NCBI GenBank assembly: GCA_965246785.1
Contig: CBDFFM010000032.1
Span: 124,001 to 188,000, forward strand
DNA: 64,000 nt
Source: UBA1952 sp965246785
Lineage (GTDB): Bacteria > Bacteroidota > Bacteroidia > Chitinophagales > Chitinophagaceae
Direction of reading: 5' to 3'
Position numbers and translations under genes: made by a program
The notes under the pieces: model-generated
Told to the model about the DNA's origin: nothing
The model's input: the letters and a program-made list of their open reading frames with translations, nothing else
Database searches by the model: none
Shown here: piece after piece, positions 26,850 to 35,079 of the stretch
Position numbering within the stretch: the stretch's first letter is position 1
Layout of the letters: every line of letters starts with the position of its first letter

Positions 26850-27743
26850 TTACTGCAACACTATGCGCCGTGTGATAGCCGCGCCGCCTACGGATATTTC
26901 TAATACATAAAGCCCGGAGGATACACCTTCCAAGTCAATATCCTGTAGCAGCGAGCCGGCCTTTACCGGAAATTGCTTCAGAAAAATGGGCTGGCCCAGC
27001 ATATTCCGGACGGTTACCTGAATCTCATGTACGCCTTCAACAGCCTCTGATGTAAGCGTAAAGCGGCCTTGGGATGGATTGGGGAATATTCCAACAGACT
27101 GGATACCGGTGGTCTGCATCTCAATGCTTGTTGTGGCTAAGTCAAAGCCAAAGTCAAGACGTAGTCCGGCAACAGCTCCGTAGCTCGAGGTGAAAGTACC
27201 TGTGAGTGACCTCAGGCGTGGGGCATCGCCAGTAGTTGCGCATATACTAAAGCCATTTAACGGTGAAGCACCTCTTGAAACTTCCACAATAAAATTCTTC
27301 AACTTATCGTAATAAAAGTTGCCGCTTGTCAAAGGCACCTTAATCCATACTCCCTCAATATTGCCCCGAGGTACTTTGAAGGCCTGGATATTACTAACGA
27401 CAGGCAAGCCCTCCGAAAAAGTGTCTTGGTTAGCGGTATTGCGTACAAACTGAGTGCGGGTGGTGTAGCCGATCCTGACCTTCCAGTCATAGATAATAAC
27501 CGGAGTATCCGGACTGCCGTTACCTATGCGAAAGTATAGATTGGTCATGTTGCCGCTTGGCGCAGCCGGAAAATCACCAGGGTAATAAATGGTCTGCAGC
27601 CGTGCCGAATCCTGACCGGCTTGTCTAGCGAAACCCGCCCAACTTTTATAAGTTGTATCAATCTTAAAGTATTTGGGGATTTGTGCGAACACACTACATG
27701 ATAAGGCACAAAGTGCCGCAGCAAAAAACAATAGAGTTTTCAT
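26850..27743 (-). CDS. Secreted protein with T9SS type A sorting domain
   Basis: 297 residues. Signal peptide MKTLLFFAAALCALSCSVFA, then a beta-rich region of unknown function. The C-terminal 80 residues (VGIFPNPSQGRFTLTSE ... GLYVLEISVGG) match the type A sorting domain that directs cargo through the type IX system to the cell surface. It starts 10 bp after the stop of the larger T9SS gene, so the two are co-transcribed. About 50% G+C, lower than its neighbours. Confidence 0.85.
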   Translation of the reverse strand: MKTLLFFAAALCALSCSVFAQIPKYFKIDTTYKSWAGFARQAGQDSARLQTIYYPGDFPAAPSGNMTNLYFRIGNGSPDTPVIIYDWKVRIGYTTRTQFVRNTANQDTFSEGLPVVSNIQAFKVPRGNIEGVWIKVPLTSGNFYYDKLKNFIVEVSRGASPLNGFSICATTGDAPRLRSLTGTFTSSYGAVAGLRLDFGFDLATTSIEMQTTGIQSVGIFPNPSQGRFTLTSEAVEGVHEIQVTVRNMLGQPIFLKQFPVKAGSLLQDIDLEGVSSGLYVLEISVGGAAITRRIVLQ

Positions 27744-27753
27744 GGCAGTTCAT

Positions 27754-29376
27754 TTAGAGCTTTGAAAACTTTACTGTCTCTGAAATGTCGCCGGAAGTAA
27801 TTCGCCTGAGGATATAAATGCCAGCTTTCAGATTACCGACATCAACGGTATTATCTGACGCAGCAACACCGGATTTCACAGTTCGCCCGGTAATATCCTG
27901 AATCAGAAAGGAACTTTTCGCTTCCGCGCCGAAATGTATTTCATTCTTTGCCGGATTAGGATAAACCGGAGCGAAGGCATTGTGAATTACATTCACGGCA
28001 GTCGGCTGCCTGAATGCCATTGGGCTATGGGCATTGGGGCTATGCTTATACATGATGTCGGTACCATCCGCCCAGGCCGATAAGAATTCAAGACCCAGAT
28101 TGGTACTGCTGCTGATGGCAAAGTGCTTGCCGGCATCCCAGGGATAGTTTACCGGGGTATGGGGGTCATTAACCTGGTAGTAAAATGTGGAAGCAAGGGC
28201 ACCACTGGATGCGTCTATATCGCGTACATACAGGTCAGTACCCAGCCACGGAAAAAAGCCGGCGGTATATTGTACGTTACCGACATCGCTGCCGGCATAC
28301 CCGAATACCGCAGGCCCCATCGCTGCGGCTACACATGGAGCCTTTATATCCTGCGCAGAAAAAAGACCGGACGAAAGCTGGGTTGCGCCAACTGTGAGGT
28401 CATTGTATCCCACTACCTGATAATTGGACGCGGACATCTCACAGGTAACAACCTGCCATTTAGCCTGCCCGCCATAGTATTGATTCATTGCCTCAATCCT
28501 TGGTGAAAAGATGCTTACCCCCGGTTGCGAGAATACGTTTCCCGTAGGAGTGCCACTGGAAGTATTGAACTCAAATACGTCTAAACTTCCTGTGGCGCCA
28601 TTCCCATAGCAGACGTAGGCAAAGTTGTCATTTGTGCCAGTTGTATAATCAGTTAAACAAGCTATATCTGGCATATAGCTGTTGGTTGTTAAAATAGTGT
28701 TGCCTGTCGGCGCAAATAAGCTATTATTTAGGTCTCCGTAATAAATCTTCATAGCATGACTTGGGCCGTCGGTATAAATAATAGCGTAATCCTTAATAGA
28801 AGCAACTCCATTAATCGGATTGTTCGGGTCAACAAACATGTCAATGTGCGGCGTACCCCAGCTTCCGCCAGGTGTAGCGTTCAACTTCTGAGGGAATTTT
28901 GCCACCGGCGTTGCCGTTAACGTGCCGGTACCGATGCCGCCGATTTCCCATACTTGAAAATAAGCATCGCCGTTGTCCATCCAAACAACAGCTACTTGGG
29001 TGCGAAGTATGCCTTTTGAGTCTATGAAGTAAGCGTTGGCAACATCCGGCTCTTCCGCATGGCCGGGCAGCGCTACAGTAAGATTAGGATTTCCGCCCCA
29101 CGGGTAGGTATAATCCTCTATAAAAATATTGCCTTGGCTGGTAAGCGATGTGCAGGTACTGCATCCGTGCCGGGCAAAGACAATGGCTTCCAATGCATCG
29201 TTCCCGCTATTACCCGTCTCGATCATGTCGCAGTTAACCACAATATCATCCGCCGGAATAGCAGGGAAGGGACCTGCGGATTGCTGAAAAACGCCAGGGG
29301 AGCCGCTAGGAATGATTTGTGCTTTGGTCTGACTTGTGCTGGTTAACATTGTCAGCAAAATCAATATGCTTGACAA
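27754..29376 (-). CDS. Secreted protein with T9SS type A sorting domain, probably phase-variable
   Basis: 540 residues if started at TTG 29376. The body is a repeat-like beta protein (PDVANAYFIDSKGILRTQVA, later GNVQYTAGFFPWLGTDLYVR), and the C-terminus VYPNPAKNEIHFGAEAKSS ... LKAGIYILRRI is a type A sorting domain. From TTG the signal peptide lacks its basic part. Reading further upstream in the same frame gives YRLKFHNLSSILILLTM, a complete signal peptide, but the only good ATG (29441) is separated by a (CT)12 tract and is out of frame at this repeat number. Confidence 0.82.
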   Translation of the reverse strand: MSSILILLTMLTSTSQTKAQIIPSGSPGVFQQSAGPFPAIPADDIVVNCDMIETGNSGNDALEAIVFARHGCSTCTSLTSQGNIFIEDYTYPWGGNPNLTVALPGHAEEPDVANAYFIDSKGILRTQVAVVWMDNGDAYFQVWEIGGIGTGTLTATPVAKFPQKLNATPGGSWGTPHIDMFVDPNNPINGVASIKDYAIIYTDGPSHAMKIYYGDLNNSLFAPTGNTILTTNSYMPDIACLTDYTTGTNDNFAYVCYGNGATGSLDVFEFNTSSGTPTGNVFSQPGVSIFSPRIEAMNQYYGGQAKWQVVTCEMSASNYQVVGYNDLTVGATQLSSGLFSAQDIKAPCVAAAMGPAVFGYAGSDVGNVQYTAGFFPWLGTDLYVRDIDASSGALASTFYYQVNDPHTPVNYPWDAGKHFAISSSTNLGLEFLSAWADGTDIMYKHSPNAHSPMAFRQPTAVNVIHNAFAPVYPNPAKNEIHFGAEAKSSFLIQDITGRTVKSGVAASDNTVDVGNLKAGIYILRRITSGDISETVKFSKL

Positions 29377-29412
29377 GTTATGGAACTTAAGCCGGTAGGT
29401 AGTACTAGCGAA

Positions 29413-29436
29413 AGAGAGAGAGAGAGAGAGAGAGAG
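29413..29436 (-). repeat. (CT)12 dinucleotide tract at the 5' end of the T9SS gene
   Basis: Twelve AG units on the plus strand, (CT)12 on the coding strand, lie 2-25 bases after the ATG at 29441-29439. From that ATG to the TTG codon at 29376 is 65 bases. With 12 units the ATG frame ends at TGA 29363-29361; losing one unit or gaining two would join it to the secreted protein. Confidence 0.85.
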
Positions 29437-29561
29437 GTCATAGCATTATGGTTTGATTAATGTCTTAAAAAATACTTAAAGAAATCGTGCCAAAATATTA
29501 AATTTTTCGTTTTGTCAGTGACAACAGCGGTTTTCGTAAGGGGTGGGTGGGTATATTTTAG

Positions 29562-29696
29562 CTGCCGGATGTGCTGAATCTTTCCACGCAGGAATGGATG
29601 GAACTTTCGGAAGAAGCTTTCCGGAAAGTCTTCAAAGGCTCGCCTGTTAAGCGCGCGAAATGGAGTGGAGTGCTGCGGAATTTGAAGGCAATGTGA
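29562..29696 (+). pseudogene. Remnant of a second queG 3' end
   Basis: Codes LPDVLNLSTQEWMELSEEAF, then RKVFKGSPVKRAKWSGVLRN and LKAM before TGA at 29694-29696. It parallels the last 45 codons of queG (LPEVLNLSTLEWSQLTEDAF, FKGSPIKRAKWSGVVRNLKA) at about 80% DNA identity by eye. No start or upstream part remains. It lies beyond the two T9SS genes, which therefore sit between two queG tails. Confidence 0.9.
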
Positions 29697-29699
29697 AAT

Positions 29700-29850
29700 T
29701 CAGGTGCCAACAAAACCTAATCATTTGCTCGCTTAATCGTTTCATTCTGAAAGAATCTATGCAGTGGCATACAAAGCGCCACACGAGCGCAGACCCTTAC
29801 AGGGTGACTATTCGCTGTGAATTTGACCTGGAACTCACAGTACATCGTAG
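29700..29850. repeat. Dispersed intergenic repeat
   Basis: Contains TTTCATTCTGAAAGAATCTA, GCATACAAAGCGCCACACGA and GCAGACCCTTACAGGGTGAC, related to 381-490 and 1432-1719. No gene is visible between the queG remnant and pcm. Confidence 0.55.
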
Positions 29851-29857
29851 TAGACCT

Positions 29858-30523
29858 TCACTTGTTCCGCCCCTCCAGCATCGGCACAAAAGAGAAGTCG
29901 CCCAACAACTCCTCGCGCAGGCTTCCGTCCGCTTCCTTTGTAATCCGCATCATCTTCTGCACGCCTTCCTCGCCAACCGGTATCACCATGATGCCGCCCG
30001 GTTTTAGCTGCTCAATCAATTTCGGCGGAATGAACGGAGCTCCCGCCGTAATGATTACTTTATCAAAAGGCCCGAATGAAGGCAAGCCTTCAAAGCCATC
30101 TCCATAAAAACGCTTCACGCCGGGATAATTCTTCAAAAAGAAAAATCCGCCCACAAAATCGTACAGCTCCTTCTGCCGCTCAATGGTAAAAACCTTTGCG
30201 CCCAGTTCTGCCAGCACGCAGCTTTGGTAGGCGCTGCCTGTCCCTACTTCCAGCACCTTATCGTACTTCTTGATGTCCAGCAACTGAGTCTGGAAGGCGA
30301 CTGTGTAGGGTTGGGAGATGGTTTGTCCCGCAGCGATTGGAAAAGCCCGGTCTTCATAAGCCTGCCGTTCAAAGGCCGTGTCTAAAAAGAAATGTCGCGG
30401 GATTGCTTCAATTGCGCCAAGCACTTTCTCATCGTTGATGCCCTTCTCACGTAAGGTTTGCACCAAATCCTTGCGGTGTTTCTTATGCCTATAATCGTCT
30501 TCCTTTGGTTTGCTCTGGAGCAT
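29858..30523 (-). CDS. pcm: Protein-L-isoaspartate O-methyltransferase
   Basis: 221 residues from ATG at 30523. Repairs isoaspartyl residues with SAM. Family motifs: IPRHFFLDTAFERQAYEDRA, GQTISQPYTVAFQTQLL, SAM loop LEVGTGSAYQSCVLAEL, and VGEEGVQKMMRI near the end. It begins 31 bp after the DUF5683 stop and is probably in the same operon. Confidence 0.93.
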   Translation of the reverse strand: MLQSKPKEDDYRHKKHRKDLVQTLREKGINDEKVLGAIEAIPRHFFLDTAFERQAYEDRAFPIAAGQTISQPYTVAFQTQLLDIKKYDKVLEVGTGSAYQSCVLAELGAKVFTIERQKELYDFVGGFFFLKNYPGVKRFYGDGFEGLPSFGPFDKVIITAGAPFIPPKLIEQLKPGGIMVIPVGEEGVQKMMRITKEADGSLREELLGDFSFVPMLEGRNK

Positions 30524-30553
30524 TGTGTGTGAGTCGGGAGTTGTGCGCAAAGC

Positions 30554-31186
30554 CTATTTAAAATTCATCACCAACCCGAATCCGGGGTCGCCATTCGGAA
30601 GTGACAAGGGCTTAACGCGCATGGAGATGTTCTTAGACACGTCAAAGTTTTTCAGGTGCGCGAAGGCCAATGCGTCCGCTACCTGAATGACGTAGCCGAG
30701 GCCGGTAAAGAGAATAGTCAGGTCTAAGTATTTCCGGTAGGCGTTCTGAAGTATTTGCAACTCCGCCTGGCTGCGCAAGCCGGTGAATTCATCCTGCACA
30801 TTGGCGTTATTAATGCGGGCGATGTACCCGCGCCGGTAGCGCTCGTATTGACGCGAGTTGTCAATAAGAAAGTAAAACGATGCGGCCATGCCCGCATAAA
30901 TTACCGGTGCTTTCCAATATTGTTGGTTATAAAGTTGGCCTGCGCCTGGCAGTATCGCGGAGTATAATGCGCTCTTCTTCGGATTGGGCTGAAATGGCAA
31001 ACGCTCCTTCTTCAGGCTGTCATATGCCACTTGGTCTGGCGCGGGCGACGTGAGTATGGGCGCATTGCGCGCAGGCAACGTATCAGGCACCACGCGATTC
31101 AACGAGGTATCAGGTACAGCCTGAGCCGCGGCATTAATCCGGCCAAGCAGGCATATCAACGGCACCAACCAGAAAAATCCTTTCAT
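30554..31186 (-). CDS. DUF5683 membrane protein
   Basis: 210 residues with a signal sequence (MKGFFWLVPLICLLGRINAA). The DUF5683 core is KKSALYSAILPGAGQLYNQQ YWKAPVIY in part, followed by two membrane segments. It is common in Bacteroidota next to parB or lepB, but not here. Function unknown. Confidence 0.85.
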   Translation of the reverse strand: MKGFFWLVPLICLLGRINAAAQAVPDTSLNRVVPDTLPARNAPILTSPAPDQVAYDSLKKERLPFQPNPKKSALYSAILPGAGQLYNQQYWKAPVIYAGMAASFYFLIDNSRQYERYRRGYIARINNANVQDEFTGLRSQAELQILQNAYRKYLDLTILFTGLGYVIQVADALAFAHLKNFDVSKNISMRVKPLSLPNGDPGFGLVMNFK

Positions 31187-31202
31187 CAGAGAAGCAAGGC
31201 CT

Positions 31203-31210
31203 CAAAATTA
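31203..31210 (-). promoter_or_regulatory. Promoter -7 box of the DUF5683-pcm unit
   Basis: TAATTTTG on the minus strand, an exact consensus match 16 bp before the ATG at 31186. Confidence 0.45.
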
Positions 31211-31274
31211 CCGCAAACAAAAGCGCCGCACGATGGCGGCGCTGAAACTAATCACTGTATTTATTAACGCCTCA

Positions 31275-33446
31275 CTATTTCATCCCCATTCCCATGTTCA
31301 CCTTCATGCCTGCCTTCGCCATATCGTTGATGATGTTGACGGCTTCGGAGATGTAGATGTCCTTCTGAAGGTTCTTAATCCAGTTTTTGTTCTTAGTAAC
31401 GGCCGCACTGTCGGTAGCAAAGCGGGCCAAGTCTTCCTTTGTATTGGTAATGGAAATAGGGGCTGCTTTCTTCGCCAATTCTTCAATCTGCTTAGAAAGC
31501 GCAGAAGCCTCATCCAACTCTTTTTTGTAAGCTACCTCATTCAGCGAAGAGCTATTGTCCTTCTCACGCGCCTTCAGCCGCGTTGCGCTCTGGCTGATGA
31601 CTTTAAACTCGCCGCTGGCGGCTACGCGCTTCGCGGAAGCTGCGGTAAGCGGCGCGAGGTTGTAGCTATTCGTTGTGCGGTAAGAAGCGGCGGGAATTTC
31701 ATCCCATTTCAGCGCTGCCTTATCCTTGCGCTCGCCCATGTCCAGCTCACTGTAAGCGTCCGGCAGCTTAATGTCCGGCACAACGCCGCGCAGTTGGGTA
31801 GAGCCGCCGCTGATGCGGTAAAACTTTTGCACCGTCAGCTTAATAGAGCCGATGGGTGGCTCATTCATCATCCGCATCCGGACAATCGGGTCCATGTACT
31901 CGTTCAGGTCAATCACTTTCTGCACGGTGCCCTTACCAAACGTTGTTGTACCAATGATGACGGCGCGCTTGTAATCCTGCATTGCAGCCGCCATAATTTC
32001 TGAAGCGGATGCCGAGCCGCTGTTCGTCATGATAGCCAGCGGGCCGTCGTAAAGAGTGCCTTTGGTTGCGTCACGCAATGTGGTAGGCGCCTGGTCGGTG
32101 CTCTTTACCTGCACCATCGGGCCCTGGTCAATGAACAGACCTGCCATATCCACCACATCACTAAGTGAGCCGCCTCCGTTGTTGCGCAGGTCAAGGATAA
32201 TGCCGGTTACGCCGGCGCCTTTCAGCTTTTCTACTTCCTTGGCTACGTCGTCGGCGCAGCGGCGACCGTTGATGTGCTGAAAATCGGCGTAAAACTCCGG
32301 TAGGTAGATATAGCCCACCGGCCCGCCGGCACTCTTGAAGACGGCGCTCTTCGCAAAGGTTTCTTCCAGCGCCACAGCATCGCGGATGATGGGGATGACC
32401 TTTACGGAGCCGCCAACCTGCTTGACGGTCAGGCGTACCTCGGTGCCCTTCTTTCCGCGGATTTTATGCACTACATCGTTAAGGTCAGAAGCAAGCATTA
32501 CGTCCCAAGGCTCGCCAGAGCTTTGGGCGACTTTCAGAATCTCATCACCAGCCTTTAGCTCGCCTTGCTTGGCGCTCGGGGAGCCTGGAATGATAGATGC
32601 CACCTTGACGCGTCCGTCTTCTTCCGGTTTTAATTGTGCGCCAATGCCAAAGAAGGTGCCGGACATCGCTACGTCAAAATCGTCTTTTGTCTTCGGAGCG
32701 AAGTAATCGGTGTGCGGGTCCTCGCTGTTGGCAATGGCTTCGACGAAAATTCCGAAGCGCTCGGTGGCGTCAAACTTGCGCAGCCGACGGAAATAAGCTG
32801 CTTCGCTTTTGCCGATGGACTCGCGCGCCTCCGCTTCCAATTGCGGGTCGGTCTTCACAACGGCTTTGGCGCTGTCTTTTAATTTTTTATCACGATCACC
32901 TTTTAGCTCAACATACTTGCCAAGCGCGCGGTACTTCATGTATTGCGCCCAACGCGCCTTGAGCGCCGCATCATCGGCGGGCCACGGCATATTGTCGCCG
33001 GTCAGCACAATCTTCTCATTGCCAGTAAAATTGAATGGCTGCCGCAATGCCTGCCGCTGAAAAGAATCTGCGCGGTCAATGGCGGCCATAAAAAAGGTGT
33101 TGAACTTATCGTAGAATGTCGTCTCGCCGCGGTTCAGCTCGTCATCAATGTCAAATTCGTAACGCTTCAGCTCGGCCACCTCCTTCTGGGTAAAGAACTT
33201 GCGCTCATAATCCAGCTGATCCATCATCCGGTGATATACGGCTGAGGAAAAAGAATCGTCCACGGGGCGCGGTGAGAAGTGCCCTTCCTTAATGGCCCGC
33301 ATGACGGTGGTGACAATGAGGCTCTTGCGCTCCGCAGAAGGCGCGCTGCTATCGTCAGCACTATCGCCGCTGCCTATATATTTAAAGGAGAAAAAAGCGG
33401 CCAGCGCCCCGATAGCGAGGAGCGGAAAGAGGACTTTGTTTTTCAT
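31275..33446 (-). CDS. Carboxy-terminal processing (tail-specific) protease
   Basis: 723 residues from ATG at 33446 (MKNKVLFPLLAIGALAAFF), giving a signal anchor. The N-terminal half matches tail-specific protease domains, the PDZ domain is around GTFFGIGAQLKPEEDGRVKV, and the peptidase S41 core has the Ser/Lys dyad in TNSGSASASEIM and FGKGTVQ. A C-terminal DUF3340-like helical region is present. It acts in the periplasm on protein C-termini, as Prc does. The -7 box TACATTTG lies upstream. Confidence 0.92.
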   Translation of the reverse strand: MKNKVLFPLLAIGALAAFFSFKYIGSGDSADDSSAPSAERKSLIVTTVMRAIKEGHFSPRPVDDSFSSAVYHRMMDQLDYERKFFTQKEVAELKRYEFDIDDELNRGETTFYDKFNTFFMAAIDRADSFQRQALRQPFNFTGNEKIVLTGDNMPWPADDAALKARWAQYMKYRALGKYVELKGDRDKKLKDSAKAVVKTDPQLEAEARESIGKSEAAYFRRLRKFDATERFGIFVEAIANSEDPHTDYFAPKTKDDFDVAMSGTFFGIGAQLKPEEDGRVKVASIIPGSPSAKQGELKAGDEILKVAQSSGEPWDVMLASDLNDVVHKIRGKKGTEVRLTVKQVGGSVKVIPIIRDAVALEETFAKSAVFKSAGGPVGYIYLPEFYADFQHINGRRCADDVAKEVEKLKGAGVTGIILDLRNNGGGSLSDVVDMAGLFIDQGPMVQVKSTDQAPTTLRDATKGTLYDGPLAIMTNSGSASASEIMAAAMQDYKRAVIIGTTTFGKGTVQKVIDLNEYMDPIVRMRMMNEPPIGSIKLTVQKFYRISGGSTQLRGVVPDIKLPDAYSELDMGERKDKAALKWDEIPAASYRTTNSYNLAPLTAASAKRVAASGEFKVISQSATRLKAREKDNSSSLNEVAYKKELDEASALSKQIEELAKKAAPISITNTKEDLARFATDSAAVTKNKNWIKNLQKDIYISEAVNIINDMAKAGMKVNMGMGMK

Positions 33447-33482
33447 GAATCGCGTGATAGCTGTGTATCGGTGCATAGTTTC

Positions 33483-33490
33483 CAAATGTA
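33483..33490 (-). promoter_or_regulatory. Promoter -7 box of the tail-specific protease
   Basis: TACATTTG on the minus strand, exact consensus, 36 bp before the chosen ATG. It supports the ATG at 33446 over the one at 33485. Confidence 0.5.
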
Positions 33491-33585
33491 AAGAGGCGGG
33501 TGTTAAAACGTAGCGAATACAAAGCCTATGCCCCGTAAGAAAGGGGTGATTTCAGGTGGCATAACAAGACGCTAACTTGCGCCCC

Positions 33586-34314
33586 ATGAGTGTGGCTACT
33601 GAGACGCAGATAATCACCGTTGAGGACTGGGGAGTTATAGAATACGGCGCAGCCTGGGAGCAGCAAGAGGCCGTACTTGCAGAAGCGCTTGCTATTAAGC
33701 GGGAATGGAATAACGCTCCGGAAGCCGCGCGTCCGCCGCAGCCGCTAACGCGGCACCGCCTCATTCTCTGCACGCATCCGCACGTATATACGCTCGGCAA
33801 GAGCGGCCACATGGAAAACCTGCTAGTCGCTGATGCACGCTTAGAGCAGCTTGGCGCATCCTTCTACAAAACCAACCGTGGCGGCGACATCACCTACCAC
33901 GGCCCCGGCCAACTTGTCGGTTACCCGCTGCTAGACCTGGAAAAAATTTACACCGACCTTGGCCGCTACATGCGCGCGCTGGAAGAGGTTATCATCCGCT
34001 CCATAGCGCACTACGGCATCGTTGGCAGCCGGTTGGAAGGCGCAACCGGTGTGTGGCTGGACGTGGGTTACGAGAAGCGCGCCCGCAAAATCTGTGCGAT
34101 GGGCGTGCGTTGCAGCCGCTGGCTTACCATGCATGGTTTTGCGCTCAATGCCAATACTGATTTGCAGTACTTCAGCTACATCGTGCCCTGCGGCATCGGC
34201 GATAAGGGCGTTACCTCCATAGCGCAGGAGCTTGGCCGCCCTGTGGACGAGGTGGAGCTGAAGGCCCTGCTACTGCTCGAATTTGCCGCAGTATTTGAGG
34301 CCAGAATGGTCTGA
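33586..34314 (+). CDS. lipB: Octanoyl-[acyl-carrier-protein]:protein N-octanoyltransferase LipB
   Basis: 242 residues from ATG at 33586. Transfers octanoate to lipoyl domains, the first step of lipoate synthesis. Signature RGGDITYHGPGQLVGYP near residue 104, lysine loop RKICAMGVR near 168 and catalytic cysteine in YIVPCGIGDKGVTS near 203. A target, the E2 protein with two lipoyl domains, is encoded at 56034-57704. Confidence 0.95.
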   Translation: MSVATETQIITVEDWGVIEYGAAWEQQEAVLAEALAIKREWNNAPEAARPPQPLTRHRLILCTHPHVYTLGKSGHMENLLVADARLEQLGASFYKTNRGGDITYHGPGQLVGYPLLDLEKIYTDLGRYMRALEEVIIRSIAHYGIVGSRLEGATGVWLDVGYEKRARKICAMGVRCSRWLTMHGFALNANTDLQYFSYIVPCGIGDKGVTSIAQELGRPVDEVELKALLLLEFAAVFEARMV

Positions 34315-34350
34315 TGCTGTTCTGGCTCTTTGCCTTGATTTTCCGCAAAT

Positions 34351-34383
34351 AAAAAAGCAACGGCATTGAGCCGTTGCTTTTTT
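34351..34383. terminator. Bidirectional intrinsic terminator between lipB and rpsP
   Basis: Stem AAAAAAGCAACGGC / GCCGTTGCTTTTTT with loop ATTGA, flanked by A and T tracts. Confidence 0.9.
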
Positions 34384-34405
34384 CAAATAAGTCAGTACTA
34401 AGCAC

Positions 34406-34936
34406 TTATGCTTCGGCAGTTGCCTCGTTGCTGTTTTCAGCGGCTGCTTCTTCAGCGGCAGGAGCTTCTGCCTCAACAGGCGTGGCAGCGGCTACGCGGG
34501 CGGCCATCTTCTCTTCCACGCGCTGTACAGACTCCTTCACCACGGCGTGGCGCTTGTCGGCCTTGTGCTTGCGGTGGGCTTCGTCGCGCTGGGCTACGAG
34601 TTGCTCGTGCTGGCCATTCCACTCTTCAAACTTCTGACGGGCGCCCTGCTCGTCAAAAAGACCGAGGCTTACGCCGCGCATGAGGTGTTTCAGGTAGAGC
34701 ACGCCCTTAAAGGAAAGGATGCGGCGGCAGGTATTAGTAGGCTGCGCACCTTCATTGAGCCAGTAAAGGGCGCGGTCGCGATCAAGGTTTACCGTGGCCG
34801 GGATGGTCAGCGGATTGTAGGTGCCGAGCTTCTCAATGAACTTGCCGTCGCGGGGCGAGGTGCTCGTAGCAGCTACTATGAAGTAAAAGGGGCGCTTTTT
34901 GGAGCCGTGGCGCTGCAGGCGAATCTTAACGGACAT
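34406..34936 (-). CDS. rpsP: 30S ribosomal protein S16 with a long C-terminal extension
   Basis: 176 residues; the S16 core is residues 1-82 (MSVKIRLQRHGSKKRPFYFI, LGTYNPL, DRALYWLNEGAQPT). About 94 more residues follow: a charged helix (EEWNGQHEQLVAQRDEAHRK) and an Ala/Glu-rich acidic tail. Extended S16 proteins are usual in Bacteroidota. It is a single gene here, without rimM and trmD. A near-consensus -7 box TACCTTCG lies at 34989-34996. Confidence 0.93.
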   Translation of the reverse strand: MSVKIRLQRHGSKKRPFYFIVAATSTSPRDGKFIEKLGTYNPLTIPATVNLDRDRALYWLNEGAQPTNTCRRILSFKGVLYLKHLMRGVSLGLFDEQGARQKFEEWNGQHEQLVAQRDEAHRKHKADKRHAVVKESVQRVEEKMAARVAAATPVEAEAPAAEEAAAENSNEATAEA

Positions 34937-35011
34937 AATTAATAGACATTAATTGTGTTAGGGTGAGTGAAAAAGTTTTTTCGGGTGGCGAAGGTAATGG
35001 AAAAGGCTGGA

Positions 35012-35072
35012 CTATCAAGGGTTGATAAGTTGAAACGTTGACAGGTTGATATGTTGACAAGTCGGCTTCTCT
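35012..35072. repeat. Short-period GTTGA repeats between rpsP and ffh
   Basis: GTTGATAAGTTGAAACGTTG then ACAGGTTGATATGTTGAC: the word GTTGA recurs every 9-10 bp. Similar strings are at 36471 (GTTGATACGTTGATATG) and 39643. Confidence 0.6.
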
Positions 35073-35079
35073 AAACTTC

